In this document: positions 8,763-18,941 of the stretch, in pieces
How positions within the stretch are numbered: the stretch's first letter is position 1
Layout of the letters: every line of letters starts with the position of its first letter
Source of the DNA: an uncultured Polaribacter sp.
Lineage (GTDB): Bacteria; Bacteroidota; Bacteroidia; Flavobacteriales; Flavobacteriaceae
Reading direction: 5' to 3'
NCBI RefSeq assembly: GCF_947497125.1
Contig: NZ_CANMFI010000003.1
Span: forward strand, 186,001 to 250,000
Length of the DNA stretch: 64,000 nucleotides
Translations under genes and position numbers: made by a program
The notes under the pieces: model-generated
Databases searched by the model: none
Told to the model about the DNA's origin: nothing
The model's input: the letters and a program-made list of their open reading frames with translations, nothing else

Positions 8763-11700
8763 TTAAAATTTAAGATCTAAACCAAAAGAAATAGTTCTTA
8801 AAGTTGGGTAACTATTTAAACTGTATTCACCAGGAATTTGATTTCTTGTAGAACTACCAGGGTTAGATTCTGCAGAACCAATACCAACTTCAGGATCTCC
8901 TTTGTAATAAGGTATATATGTCCATAAGTTAGTACCTGCCATATACATTCTAATTTGAGTAAATGGTACTTTCTCTAAATACTGAGATGGTAAAGAATAA
9001 CCTATCTGTAGGTTTCTTAATCTTAAGTAATCTCCTCTTTGTAAATATCTTGTACTGTTTGTACTACTAGAAACATTTCTGTTGTTAGCATTAGTACTAC
9101 CTAAATAACCATTTGTTACTGGGTTTGGTAAAACATTAACGTCTCCTGGTTGTTTCCAGTAGTTAAAAGCATCTACTCTTTGGTTATCGTTTGCAGAGGT
9201 ACCATCTGATAAGTGTTGAGATTCTACTAAGTTCATGATATAGTTACCACCTTTAAAATAAAAGTCTGCAGTTACATCTAAACCTTTGTAAGAAATACTT
9301 GTGTTAAAACCACCATCAAACTGAGCAAAAGGTGTTTTACCACTTAATAATACATTGTCTGCATCGCTTGTTGTAACATTATCATTAGCATCTAAAAACA
9401 ACGCTTGCCCATTTGCAGGGTTTACACCTTTATATCTAGATAAAAAGAAAGAATGTACTTCTTCTCCTACTCTTAAGGTAGTGTAGTTTGCGTAGTTTAC
9501 AGTTAAATCCTCATCTGTAGCTAATTTTAATACTTCAGAATCGTATGTACTGAAAGTTACACCAGCATTCCATCTAAAGTTTTCTCCTCTAATAATGTCT
9601 CCTCTTAATTCAAATTCCCATCCAGAGTTTTCAATTTCTCCAATGTTTTTAAAGATAGAACCACCACCTTGAAAAAGACTGATAGGTACTTGTAATAATA
9701 AATCCTTTGTATTTTTCTTGTAGTAATCAACTACACCAGTAATTCTACTGTTAAATAAACCAAACTCTATACCTGCACCATATGTAAAACTTTGTTCCCA
9801 TCCTAGGTTAGGGTCTCCAAAGTTAGAAGGAGCAGCAGCAGTACCTCCGTTGTATGCATCAAAACCATACGTTGTAATAGAAGGGAAAGTTCCTATTTGA
9901 TCGTTACCAGAAGTACCTGCATTTATTCTTAATTTAAGGTTATCTACAGTTTTACCTACGGCTGATTCTGTAAAGAAGTTTTCTTTACTTATGTTCCATG
10001 CAGCACTTGCTCCCCAAAAGGTACCATATTTATTGTTTGCACCAAATCTAGAAGAACCATCTCTTCTTACTGTTGCGTTAACAATGTATTTATCATCATA
10101 AATATAATCTACACTACTTGCAACAGAGAATAATGTTCTTCTACTATTACCACCTGTTGTAGTTAAAGGAGTTGCACCAGCACTAATTGTAGTTGGACCA
10201 TTGATCACAAAACCTTGAGACCTTGCAAATGAGTTCTCATTATACCAATCTAAATACTCCATAAATACTGTTGCATTTACTGAGTGCTTTTCGTTAAACG
10301 TTTTGTTAAAGTTTAATTTATTTAAGATTGAGTACTGAAAAGTATTAGAATTAGATGCATCTGCACTACCAGTAGGTTCTCCATTAAATATTAAGTCTAA
10401 AGCAGAACCAGCGTGTAAAACACCTCTTGCAGTTCTGTTAAAGTAACTTACATTAGAACCAAATTGATAAGAAAAAGCATCAGATAATTTTATATCTGCT
10501 TTAAATGTACCAAAAAATCTATTGTCGGTATCATCATCTTGGTTTGCTCTAACTTGTGCTAAAGAATTTAATCCACTGTGTGTTGGGTTAAAAGTATCTA
10601 AACCTCTTCTGTTAGGAATACGATCTCCGTTAGCATCTGTTAAATATACAGGCTCATATGGGTTCGCAGTAAAACGACCATTAATTGGGTTTTGTACGTT
10701 GTTTCTATCTCTTGGATCTTGATCATTAGAAGTAGAAAAAGAAAGGTTAGTACTTAATTTTAACCAGTCATTAGCATCATAACCTACATTTAATCTTGTA
10801 GAAGTTCTTGTAAAAGCGCTTTCGATTAATTCGATAATACCTGTGTTAGAATCGTTAGAGATAGACATAAAGTATGTTAACTTTTCATCACCACCTTGAA
10901 CAGATAAGTTTACAGAAGAAATTTCTGCATCTTTTAATAAATCATCAGTCCAGTCATGATCTTGAGAAATTAAACGATCCCATTCACTTTGTAACAACTG
11001 AGTAGAACCTGGCCCAACACCTACTGCTCTTTCATATTCTAACTTTTGTCTAGCATTCATCATCTGAAAATTTCTTTTCGCTTCTGTTGCTAAACCTAAT
11101 CTAGTTTGTAATCTAATTTGTGCTTTTTTGTTTTTCTTACCACCTTTAGTAGTAATAACAACAACACCATTAGCTCCTCTTGCTCCATAGATTGCAGTAC
11201 TTGCTGCATCTTTAAGAACATCCATTCTTTCGATGTCAGATGGATTAATACCAATAATTTGGTCTTCATCAACTTGTATACCGTCTAAAAGATATAAAGG
11301 TTCGCTACCTGCGTTGATAGAACCAATACCTCTAATTCTAACAAATGCAGCATTACCTGGTTTACCATTTTGTGCAGTTACTTGTACACCCGTTGCAACA
11401 CCTTGTAAAGCATTATCAATACTAACTGAATTTGTTTGCTTTTCTAATTGTGCAGATGTAACAGAAGATATTGCCGAAGATAAATCACCTCTTTTTTTAT
11501 TGGTATAACCAATAACTACAACTTCTTCTAGTTGTTGACCTCCTTCAGCCAATTTTACATTTACGGTATTAGATGTTCCAACTGTTTTTTCTACAGTTTT
11601 GTACCCAAGGTATCTAAACACTAACACATCTCCAGAGTTTGCTTTAATGGTGTATTTACCATCAAAATCTGTTTCAGCACCTTTTGTTGTACCTTTAATT

Positions 11701-11831
11701 ATTACACTAACTCCTGGTAATTCTCCTGATTCATCAGAAACCGTACCGGAAACAGTCTTTTGTTGTGCAAACGAAATTTGCACGACCAACGCTAGTAAAA
11801 GCGTTAAAATTCCATTAAACTTTGTCTTCAT
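8763..11831 (-). CDS. SusC/RagA family TonB-dependent outer-membrane transporter
   Basis: TonB-linked outer-membrane transporter of 1022 residues. Signal peptide 1-22, carboxypeptidase-regulatory-like beta domain about 25-100 (SGELPGVSVIIKG, ETDFDGKY), TonB-box-like EEVVVIGY near 103, plug domain about 110-230 (DNALQGVATGVQV, VRIRGIGSINAGSEPLYLLDG, TAIYGARGANGVVVITTKGG), then the 22-strand barrel ending in Phe (FGLDLKF). First gene of a four-gene operon with SusD and two Ig lipoproteins. Its N-terminal 90 residues closely match the SusC at 13742-16966, pointing to an old tandem duplication or recombination, while the barrels differ strongly. Confidence 0.95.
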   Translation of the reverse strand: MKTKFNGILTLLLALVVQISFAQQKTVSGTVSDESGELPGVSVIIKGTTKGAETDFDGKYTIKANSGDVLVFRYLGYKTVEKTVGTSNTVNVKLAEGGQQLEEVVVIGYTNKKRGDLSSAISSVTSAQLEKQTNSVSIDNALQGVATGVQVTAQNGKPGNAAFVRIRGIGSINAGSEPLYLLDGIQVDEDQIIGINPSDIERMDVLKDAASTAIYGARGANGVVVITTKGGKKNKKAQIRLQTRLGLATEAKRNFQMMNARQKLEYERAVGVGPGSTQLLQSEWDRLISQDHDWTDDLLKDAEISSVNLSVQGGDEKLTYFMSISNDSNTGIIELIESAFTRTSTRLNVGYDANDWLKLSTNLSFSTSNDQDPRDRNNVQNPINGRFTANPYEPVYLTDANGDRIPNRRGLDTFNPTHSGLNSLAQVRANQDDDTDNRFFGTFKADIKLSDAFSYQFGSNVSYFNRTARGVLHAGSALDLIFNGEPTGSADASNSNTFQYSILNKLNFNKTFNEKHSVNATVFMEYLDWYNENSFARSQGFVINGPTTISAGATPLTTTGGNSRRTLFSVASSVDYIYDDKYIVNATVRRDGSSRFGANNKYGTFWGASAAWNISKENFFTESAVGKTVDNLKLRINAGTSGNDQIGTFPSITTYGFDAYNGGTAAAPSNFGDPNLGWEQSFTYGAGIEFGLFNSRITGVVDYYKKNTKDLLLQVPISLFQGGGSIFKNIGEIENSGWEFELRGDIIRGENFRWNAGVTFSTYDSEVLKLATDEDLTVNYANYTTLRVGEEVHSFFLSRYKGVNPANGQALFLDANDNVTTSDADNVLLSGKTPFAQFDGGFNTSISYKGLDVTADFYFKGGNYIMNLVESQHLSDGTSANDNQRVDAFNYWKQPGDVNVLPNPVTNGYLGSTNANNRNVSSSTNSTRYLQRGDYLRLRNLQIGYSLPSQYLEKVPFTQIRMYMAGTNLWTYIPYYKGDPEVGIGSAESNPGSSTRNQIPGEYSLNSYPTLRTISFGLDLKF

Positions 11832-12227
11832 TTTATAATTATTTGAATTAATTAACCGTAAAAATCATAAATATATCTTAAAGCCGCAAGTTTTTAACAT
11901 AAAATTTCTTAAAATAAGTTAATAATCTGTTAATTAATTGTTGCTTTTGTTAATTATAAATTAATTTGAAGGTGTTTATTTTTATGATAATTTAATATGG
12001 CGCCTGTTTTTTGTTAAAAAAATATAGATAGTTTAATTTAAATGTAATTAATCTTTATTTTTTTTCTTTTTTTATTTTTAATCTTGATTCTCTACTTATT
12101 TGCTATTACTAGCTTTTATAACAGTTTTAGGCATGTTTTTTATTTTATTTATAACTAGAATTTTCAATATTAATTCTAGTATTTTATTTTAGTTTAAATC
12201 AGTTTTTATTATGAGTTTTTGAAATAC
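11832..12227. other. Non-coding interval upstream of the first SusC gene
   Basis: About 400 bases, extremely AT-rich, with no open frame of interest. It should hold the promoter of the SusC operon (minus strand). I find only an imperfect -7 box (TATATTTA at 11875-11868) and no well-spaced -33 TTG, so the real promoter may use another sigma factor or an activator. No sigma/anti-sigma pair or hybrid regulator lies nearby. Confidence 0.5.
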
Positions 12228-12257
12228 AAAAAAAGAGCCGTAAAAATTACGGCTCTT
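12228..12257 (-). terminator. Intrinsic terminator of the second SusCD locus
   Basis: Perfect 11-bp stem AAGAGCCGTAA/TTACGGCTCTT (12233-12243 and 12247-12257) with an AAA loop and a T-tract on the minus strand, 43 bases after the end of the SusD-like gene. Confidence 0.9.
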
Positions 12258-12299
12258 CTTATTGTCACTTTTATATAAGTGAATAATTAATGTGAATTT

Positions 12300-13730
12300 T
12301 TAATTTACATCCCACCAAACTTTTGTTTGCATATCATTAGGATTTGTGGTTACTAAATCTAATTGTGAAGCGTTAGAAGTAGTTTCTGATAACGGATAAG
12401 GCATTCTAACAGGTATACTGTTAATTACTGCAGCTGCCGGAGCACTTAACTGAGGATAGTCTAATCTTCTCCATTCATTCCAAGCTTGAAAACCATTCAT
12501 GTATAAAGCAACCCATTTCTGTGTACCGATAGACATCTTCCAATTCGCTGAATCATATGCATTGTTGCTAACATAGGTTGCAATTGCTGCAGCATCTGTT
12601 ATACCCCAGTAGTTCATTGAAGCAGTTACCCCGTTTGCGTATGCAGTAGCAGCATTACCAGTTAATATACCTCTTTGGTATGCTTCTGCTAGTAATAATT
12701 GTACTTCTGCATAAGACATAATAACATGTGGTGTTGTAGCAGACCTAACATTGTCATTTGGTCTAGATACATCTGGCTTTAGAACAGTAGCGTCATTATC
12801 TGATAAACCGTAAGGCATACCTACGATAGAACCTGACGATGCATTGTTTGCAAATTTAGCCAATCTAGGGTCTCCTAAACTTGTTAAAGTGTTAACTAAG
12901 TACTCAGAAACAGCATAGTCATCTCTGTTACCTTCAAGAGGTGTATTGTTTCTATATAACGGATTTGATCTAACTAAACTTGTCTCAAAAGTAAACAATG
13001 CATTTTCATCGTTACTAGAAATTAAGTTTGATGATGCTAAGTTTATGTATCTAGTTGCAGTAGCTAAATCTACATCTGCAATTCTCATTGCATAACGTAA
13101 CATTAACGAATTTGTTAATTTTATCCATTTTGTAACGTCACCGTTATAAATTATATCTCCTGATGTAAACGACTGAGATGATGCAGAAAAGGTGTTTGCT
13201 GCATTTTCTAAAGTTTCTAAAATTCCTTTATAGATAACTTCTTGGCTATCATATTTAGGAAGACTATTTTCTCCGATAGCTTCTGTGTATGGTACTTTTT
13301 CAAAGCCATCAGTTAAGAATGCAAATACTTGAGAAGACATTACATCAATAATATTTTTTTGATTATTGATTATGTCTGCTGATAAATCTTGACTTTCAAC
13401 CAGTGTTTTTGCAGCATCTAATTCTTTTAGAACGTCTGCATACATTCTACTCCAGGTACCGTTAAAGAAATTAATGTCTTGGTTATACCTACTATCTTCG
13501 GTATATTCTGTTTGAGACCATTGCTGTACCATTAACTGTCCCCAATCTGCATTTACAGTAACGCCTTGTGTGGTGTTATAGAAATAGTATTGTGCAGTAG
13601 TTAGTAACGTTGACGGTGCAACAGTTACAGCAGAATTTGGATCTACATTTAGATCTGTTAAATTGTCATCACACTGAGTAAGCAATGCGACAGACATTAA
13701 CATTAAACCGTATTTTTTTATTTTTTTCAT
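12300..13730 (-). CDS. SusD-like lipoprotein of the SusD-like_2 group
   Basis: Lipoprotein of 476 residues with lipobox LTQC (Cys20). It has the hallmarks of the second SusD group: NLTDLNVDPNSAVTVAPSTLLTTAQYY after the anchor, WGQLMVQQWSQTEYTEDSRY near 65-85, a helical repeat core, and a C-terminal region with ILTGNAATAYANGVTASMNYWG and MNGFQAWNEWRRLDYP. It pairs with the SusC 11 bp upstream. It is only distantly related to the SusD at 7335, so the two loci likely import different ligands. Members of this group often serve peptide or unknown substrates (family knowledge). Confidence 0.9.
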   Translation of the reverse strand: MKKIKKYGLMLMSVALLTQCDDNLTDLNVDPNSAVTVAPSTLLTTAQYYFYNTTQGVTVNADWGQLMVQQWSQTEYTEDSRYNQDINFFNGTWSRMYADVLKELDAAKTLVESQDLSADIINNQKNIIDVMSSQVFAFLTDGFEKVPYTEAIGENSLPKYDSQEVIYKGILETLENAANTFSASSQSFTSGDIIYNGDVTKWIKLTNSLMLRYAMRIADVDLATATRYINLASSNLISSNDENALFTFETSLVRSNPLYRNNTPLEGNRDDYAVSEYLVNTLTSLGDPRLAKFANNASSGSIVGMPYGLSDNDATVLKPDVSRPNDNVRSATTPHVIMSYAEVQLLLAEAYQRGILTGNAATAYANGVTASMNYWGITDAAAIATYVSNNAYDSANWKMSIGTQKWVALYMNGFQAWNEWRRLDYPQLSAPAAAVINSIPVRMPYPLSETTSNASQLDLVTTNPNDMQTKVWWDVN

Positions 13731-13741
13731 TGTTTTTTATT

Positions 13742-16700
13742 TTAAAATTTTGCAGAAATATTAACACCAAATGAACTAGTAGCTGGTACTTGTGCATTTT
13801 CTAAACCTTGTGCATTACCTGCACCAGTAATTACTTGTGGATCTATGTAAGGTACTTCTGAATATAAAATACCTAAGTTTCTACCAAAAGCACTAATGTT
13901 TAGTCCTGTAAATGGTGTTTTGTTTAACACACTTGTTGGTACTGCATAGCTTAATCTGATATCTCTAAATTTAATAAAACTTGCGTCATATACATTCGGA
14001 GCAGCTCTTCTCCAGTAATTCTGGTAATAAGTTTGTGGGTCTATTCTTATATCATTTTCACTACCATCTGCTTTAACACCAGGTAAAACCATACCATTAG
14101 CCCTTACATCACTTTCACCATTAAAAGCAACAGTTTCAGGGTGCATACCAGAGTATTTAGACCATTGTAAAGAACTTGAGTGTATAATACCACCAACTTG
14201 AAAATCAAATAAAGCAGATAAAGTTAATCCTTTGTAAGTAAATGCAGTGCTAAAACCACCTGTCCAATCTGCTATTGCAGAACCTAAGTAGACTCTATCA
14301 TCTGTAAATTCATAATTACCATCTGCGTCAACTAATTTATTACCATTGCCATCATATACATAGTCTTGTCCGAATAATGCCATATATGGTAATCCTTCCT
14401 GAACTCTTAAATCTGCAGCCCATGTAGATCCTGCGTTAATACTTTCTACAACAGTATTTCCTTCGTCATCTTTAAGCAATTCAACAACTTCATTGTTTTG
14501 GCTAGTTAAATTTAAACCAAGAGACCAACTAAAATCTTCTGTTTGAATTGGTGTACCTTGAATTTGAATTTCTAAACCAGAGTTTTTCATTTTACCTGCA
14601 TTTAGTAATTTTGAAGTATAACCTGTAGTTGAAGAAACAGGAACATTAAAGATTTGATCTTCAGTTATTCTGTCATAATACGCTGCATCAATAGTTAATC
14701 TATTCTGTAGTAACTTCACCATTAAACCAAATTCAACTTCTGTTGTTAATTCGTTAACAAGGTCTGGATTCTGTTGAGAGTTAGGCACAGAGTACAAAGG
14801 ATTACTTCCAAAATTTGGAGTAATAGGGTTGTAAACATCTGTTAACCTGTATGGGTCAGAATCATTACCTGCTTGTGCTATACTTGCTCTTACTTTTGCA
14901 AAATTAACAACTTCACTTTCTTTAAGGAAAGATAGCTCAGATACTGCAAAACTTAAAGATGCTGCAGGATAAAAATAGCTATTATTTGCTTCAGGTAATG
15001 TAGAAGACCAGTCATTTCTTGCAGATAAGTCTAAAAATAACATTTCTTTCCATCCTAAAGAAGCAGAGCCAAAAATACTGTTAATACCTCTTTGAGTTTC
15101 AAATGTATTTACTATTGGAGAATCAGCTGAGTTACCAATGTTAAAGAATTTGTCAATAACAAGACCACCATTTGTTTCTGCAGTAATCCTTTTAGCGTAT
15201 TGTCTCATTCTATTTGCACCAATAAATCCATTAAAAGTAAAGTCTTCTGTAAAGTCTTTATTGTAGTTTAAACGAACTTCCATGTTAGTCTCTTGAAACT
15301 TTCTTTCGGTTTCTTCGTATCTAGAACCGTCTACAGATCTTAATGGGATTCCTTCTCTAATACTAAATTGGAAAAAATCTGTTCCAAACTGACTTGTAAT
15401 TTTTAAGTTATCAGTAATATCATAAGAAAGATTTGCGTTACCAAACACTCTATTTTTGGTGTCTTCCTGTAGGTTGTTTTCTCTTACCCAACTTGGATTG
15501 TCAAAATAATTAACATCACTATTATATGATTGTAAAACACCATTACTATCTGTAGTTATTCCTTTCGTATTCCAAGTATATTGGTTTCCTTCTGTAGTGT
15601 TTTGTTGTTTTTTTAACCTGTCTACATCCAACTGTGTTTGCCACCATTGAGTAAAACCTTGTAATGGATTTGCATTACTGTAACCAGTTGCATTTCTATT
15701 TTCTGCTTCAGTTTTTACGTAGGTAAAAGCAACGCTAGATTTAAGTTTGCTGCTTAATCTGTAGCTAGAGTTAAGGTTAATTGTGTTTCTTTTTAATTTA
15801 CCACCTGGCATTACACCCTCTTGGTCTAAATTAGTATAAGAAGCTCTGTAGGTTCCTTTATCATTACTACCAGATAGTGCTAATGTATTGATTAAAGTTA
15901 CACCAGTATTAAAGAATTTATCATATGAGTTTGCTGGAGCAACCCAAGGTCTAGTTTCTTTGTAGTTATCTGATCCTGGATCCCAAGAATCCCAGTGTCT
16001 TACTAAGGTATTTGGGTTAAATTTTGGTCCCCAAGAACCATCTTTAGCATAGTTAGGTGCTAAGTAGCTCACGCCATCTTGTGTAAATTCATTAAAACCA
16101 CTTGCTGTTGGGTAGATAGACCCACCACCATAAGTAGATTGTATAGGTATTAAATTTCTAACTTGATCAAAAGCAACACTAGTGTCAAAAGAAATACCTA
16201 AGCCTTTTTGGCTACTTCCACTTTTAGTAGTAATTAAAATAACACCGTTAGCTCCTCTAGAACCATAAACAGCTGTTGCTGCTGCACCTTTAAGCACAGA
16301 CATAGATGCAACGTTTGATGGATCTATTTCAGAGGCAGCATTACCATAATCATAAGCACCATCACCAAAACCAGTTTGTTGGTCGTTTGAAGAATATTCT
16401 GCGTTGCTAATTGGTACACCATCTACAATAAATAGTGGCTGGTTATTTCCTAAGAAAGAGTTAGAACCACGAATAGTTATTCTAGAAGATCCACCTAATG
16501 TAGAAGGACTTCCTTGTATTTGTACCCCTGCAATTCTACCTTGTAAAGAGTTAACAATGTTAGGTTCTTTAGCATTGTCAATACTTTCACCTGAAACTTT
16601 TTGAACAGCATAACCAATTGCTTTTTCTTTTTTAGAAACCCCAAGTCCGATAACAATTTCATCTAACACATTTGCGTCTTCTTCTAGATTAACATTGATA

Positions 16701-16966
16701 ATAGAAGAATTACCAACTTTTTTTTCTACTACTTTGTATCCAAGGTAGCTAAAACGAAGAACATCTCCTTGCTTTGCTTTGATAGAATATTTACCATCAA
16801 AATCTGTTTCTGTACCTTTTTTGCTGCCTTTTATCAAGACACTTACTCCTGGTAAAGCCCCAGAAGCCTCTGATACAGTACCAGAAACTGTTTTTTCTTG
16901 AGCAAAACTAATTTGCACAACAAACGCTAATAGTAGCGTTAAAATTCCTTTAAATTTTGTTTTCAT
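13742..16966 (-). CDS. SusC/RagA family TonB-dependent outer-membrane transporter
   Basis: Transporter of 1074 residues. Signal peptide 1-22, regulatory-like domain 25-100 (GALPGVSVLIKG, ETDFDGKY), TonB-box-like LDEIVIG, plug about 110-260 (NSLQGRIAGVQI, RITIRGSNSFLGNNQPLFIVDGVP, TAVYGSRGANGVILITTKSG), then the barrel ending FGVNISAKF. It heads a two-gene operon with the SusD-like_2 protein. Only an imperfect -7 box (CATATTTG at 17001-16994) precedes it. Insert loops are longer than in the neighbouring SusC. Substrate unknown. Confidence 0.95.
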   Translation of the reverse strand: MKTKFKGILTLLLAFVVQISFAQEKTVSGTVSEASGALPGVSVLIKGSKKGTETDFDGKYSIKAKQGDVLRFSYLGYKVVEKKVGNSSIINVNLEEDANVLDEIVIGLGVSKKEKAIGYAVQKVSGESIDNAKEPNIVNSLQGRIAGVQIQGSPSTLGGSSRITIRGSNSFLGNNQPLFIVDGVPISNAEYSSNDQQTGFGDGAYDYGNAASEIDPSNVASMSVLKGAAATAVYGSRGANGVILITTKSGSSQKGLGISFDTSVAFDQVRNLIPIQSTYGGGSIYPTASGFNEFTQDGVSYLAPNYAKDGSWGPKFNPNTLVRHWDSWDPGSDNYKETRPWVAPANSYDKFFNTGVTLINTLALSGSNDKGTYRASYTNLDQEGVMPGGKLKRNTINLNSSYRLSSKLKSSVAFTYVKTEAENRNATGYSNANPLQGFTQWWQTQLDVDRLKKQQNTTEGNQYTWNTKGITTDSNGVLQSYNSDVNYFDNPSWVRENNLQEDTKNRVFGNANLSYDITDNLKITSQFGTDFFQFSIREGIPLRSVDGSRYEETERKFQETNMEVRLNYNKDFTEDFTFNGFIGANRMRQYAKRITAETNGGLVIDKFFNIGNSADSPIVNTFETQRGINSIFGSASLGWKEMLFLDLSARNDWSSTLPEANNSYFYPAASLSFAVSELSFLKESEVVNFAKVRASIAQAGNDSDPYRLTDVYNPITPNFGSNPLYSVPNSQQNPDLVNELTTEVEFGLMVKLLQNRLTIDAAYYDRITEDQIFNVPVSSTTGYTSKLLNAGKMKNSGLEIQIQGTPIQTEDFSWSLGLNLTSQNNEVVELLKDDEGNTVVESINAGSTWAADLRVQEGLPYMALFGQDYVYDGNGNKLVDADGNYEFTDDRVYLGSAIADWTGGFSTAFTYKGLTLSALFDFQVGGIIHSSSLQWSKYSGMHPETVAFNGESDVRANGMVLPGVKADGSENDIRIDPQTYYQNYWRRAAPNVYDASFIKFRDIRLSYAVPTSVLNKTPFTGLNISAFGRNLGILYSEVPYIDPQVITGAGNAQGLENAQVPATSSFGVNISAKF

Positions 16967-17100
16967 TATTGTTTGGTTTTGAATTTATTGTTACAAATAT
17001 GAAAAAAAAAATAGATTTACCACTATATTTCCTAAAAAAAATGTTATTTTAATGTTAATCAAATCGCCTTTTTGTTAGGGATTCAGCTAGAAAATGATAT

Positions 17101-18765
17101 TTAAAAGTAACTCTTCCAATTAATGATTAGCTTACTTTCTTTAAAGTCGAGTTTGCTGTTTTCAGATTTTCCTATTGCAGTACTTATATTTATCTGTGCG
17201 TTTTTTGTAGTAAATAAATATCCTAAGCCCAAGCCTAATAGTTTTTCAGTTGAAAATGCCGTTTTTACATTACCAAGATCTGTAATTGTATAAATGTAAG
17301 ATTTGTTAGAGGTTGCGTATCGGTATTCTATATTAAGGTAGTTAAAACTATTTGTAAAAATACTTTGCTCGTTAAAGCCTCTAATTGTGGTTGCGCCTCC
17401 AATTCTAAAAAGCTCATTATCTAAATAATTGTCTGAATTTAAATAACCAGTATTATTTTTAAAATAAACGGTACTTCTTTGGTTTAGGTCTAATAGGTAA
17501 GAAATTGTTGCCTCAATTTTTAGTTGTTGTATGCTTTTACTTGAAGTTTTTCTATTACCGATACTCGGATTTATTTCTAAATAAAACTTGTCGTTGTAAA
17601 AGAAATCTTTTTTTGGTATTTTATATTCAAATTGAAGGCCGAAAAAGCGACTATTAAACTTTTCAATTGAATTTGCATTATCTGCATTTAAACTTTCTGA
17701 GTTTTCATTTGTAAAAGTAAAAGCAAGTTTTGTTTGGTTGTTTAGAGCGTAAAAAACTTTCGTGTTAATTTTTGTGTTTACAAATGTTGAATCTTGTTTG
17801 TAAATATCAAATAACAAATGTGGACTTATTTTTGTTTGAAATATATAAGGTATTTCTGTAGATAGTTTAAATTCTTGTTTTTCTTCGCCGATACTATTCC
17901 ATAATAATTCAAAACGTTCGCCAGTATCAAAAATATTATTAATTTTTAGATCGATTGTTCCATTAAAAAGTAACTTACCATCTTCTTTAGATGTAAAATT
18001 CACAATACCATCAAAGCTATTTTTTTGAGCCTTTTTTAGGTATATATATAATAAGGTAGAATCTTTTGTAAATAATACTTCTGGTTTCTTAATTTCTTCA
18101 ACAAAAGTTAAACTTTTTACAGCATCAGATATTTGTGTTATTTTTTGTTTACTAAAGACAGTATTTTTGTCAATGTTAAAGTAATTTTTTAAATGCCCTT
18201 TCGAAAATTGTTCATATCCTTTAAAAATAACTTTCTGTATGTTTCTTTCTTCGGATTCTTCAATAATTAAATCAGCATAAAGAATGTCTTGTTTTATCTG
18301 TATATTATGTAAATTTATTTTTGAAAAAGATTTGCCTTCATTTTCTAATATTTCTGTTAGACTTTTAATTTTATCAGAAAGTTTGTTGATTTCAATAGTT
18401 AGTTGTTTCTTTTTTATTTCATCATTCGTAAACAGCAGTTTGTTGTTAGATAAAATTTTAAGAGTTGCTTTTGTAACCTTTTTATTTAATACATAAATAA
18501 CAGTTGTATTTTTGTCTTCATTTTTCTTCTGATAAATATAAGATGTAAAATAACCGTTGTTTTTTAGGTACTCATTAATTTTAAGTAGTTCTTTGGATAT
18601 TGAAACAGTGTCTTTGTGGTTTTTTTGAAACAGAATGTCTCTTAAAACTAGTTTATCGTTCTCTGTTTTTGCAGTAAGAGTAAGTGTAAAATTTTGAGTG
18701 TAAGAAATATTTAAAAAAAATAACACAAAAAATAAAAACGAAAAAAAAGATTTATGTTGCTTCAA
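17101..18765 (-). CDS. Omp85-family outer-membrane protein (BamA/TamA-like)
   Basis: With the TTG start at 18765 this is a 554-residue exported protein. A typical signal peptide (KQHKSFFSFLFFVLFFLNISYTQ), POTRA-like segments (roughly 50-260; ESEERNIQKVIFKGYEQFSKGHLKNYF) and a C-terminal beta barrel with the Omp85 motif GGATTIRGF near residue 460 and terminal Phe are visible. The ATG at 18828 would put 21 odd residues before the signal peptide and lies upstream of a perfect leftward -7 box (TACTTTTG, 18793-18786), so TTG is preferred. Omp85 proteins insert or translocate proteins or lipids at the outer membrane. It is too short and divergent to be the essential BamA; exact role unknown. Confidence 0.82.
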   Translation of the reverse strand: MKQHKSFFSFLFFVLFFLNISYTQNFTLTLTAKTENDKLVLRDILFQKNHKDTVSISKELLKINEYLKNNGYFTSYIYQKKNEDKNTTVIYVLNKKVTKATLKILSNNKLLFTNDEIKKKQLTIEINKLSDKIKSLTEILENEGKSFSKINLHNIQIKQDILYADLIIEESEERNIQKVIFKGYEQFSKGHLKNYFNIDKNTVFSKQKITQISDAVKSLTFVEEIKKPEVLFTKDSTLLYIYLKKAQKNSFDGIVNFTSKEDGKLLFNGTIDLKINNIFDTGERFELLWNSIGEEKQEFKLSTEIPYIFQTKISPHLLFDIYKQDSTFVNTKINTKVFYALNNQTKLAFTFTNENSESLNADNANSIEKFNSRFFGLQFEYKIPKKDFFYNDKFYLEINPSIGNRKTSSKSIQQLKIEATISYLLDLNQRSTVYFKNNTGYLNSDNYLDNELFRIGGATTIRGFNEQSIFTNSFNYLNIEYRYATSNKSYIYTITDLGNVKTAFSTEKLLGLGLGYLFTTKNAQINISTAIGKSENSKLDFKESKLIINWKSYF

Positions 18766-18785
18766 GGTTGCTTTGCTATTGGTAT

Positions 18786-18793
18786 CAAAAGTA
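18786..18793 (-). promoter_or_regulatory. -7 promoter box of the Omp85 gene
   Basis: TACTTTTG read leftward matches TAnnTTTG exactly; predicted transcription start is near 18780, 15 bases before the TTG start codon. The -33 side is poor. A TTGACT/AGTCAA inverted repeat with a six-A loop (18811-18828) lies just upstream. Confidence 0.5.
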
Positions 18794-18853
18794 AAATAAA
18801 TAACTAAAAGTTGACTAAAAAAAGTCAAATATCAAAAAATAACTTGTTGATAC

Positions 18854-18883
18854 TTGAATAATTAGAAATTAATTGTACATTTG
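18854..18883 (+). promoter_or_regulatory. Promoter of the str operon (rpsL)
   Basis: TTG at 18854-18856, a 19-base spacer and TACATTTG at 18876-18883: perfect Bacteroidota promoter. Start is expected near 18889. The leader of about 53 bases opens with a small hairpin, ACTCTT/AAGAGT at 18887-18902. Confidence 0.85.
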
Positions 18884-18941
18884 CGCACTCTTAAAAAAGA
18901 GTAAAGGTTTCATTATAAACGAAAAACAGTAATAATTTAGT

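Noticed and set aside
11832..12227. A consensus promoter for the first SusC operon
   Set aside because: The best -7 candidate is imperfect and no TTG lies at the right distance, so I do not call one.
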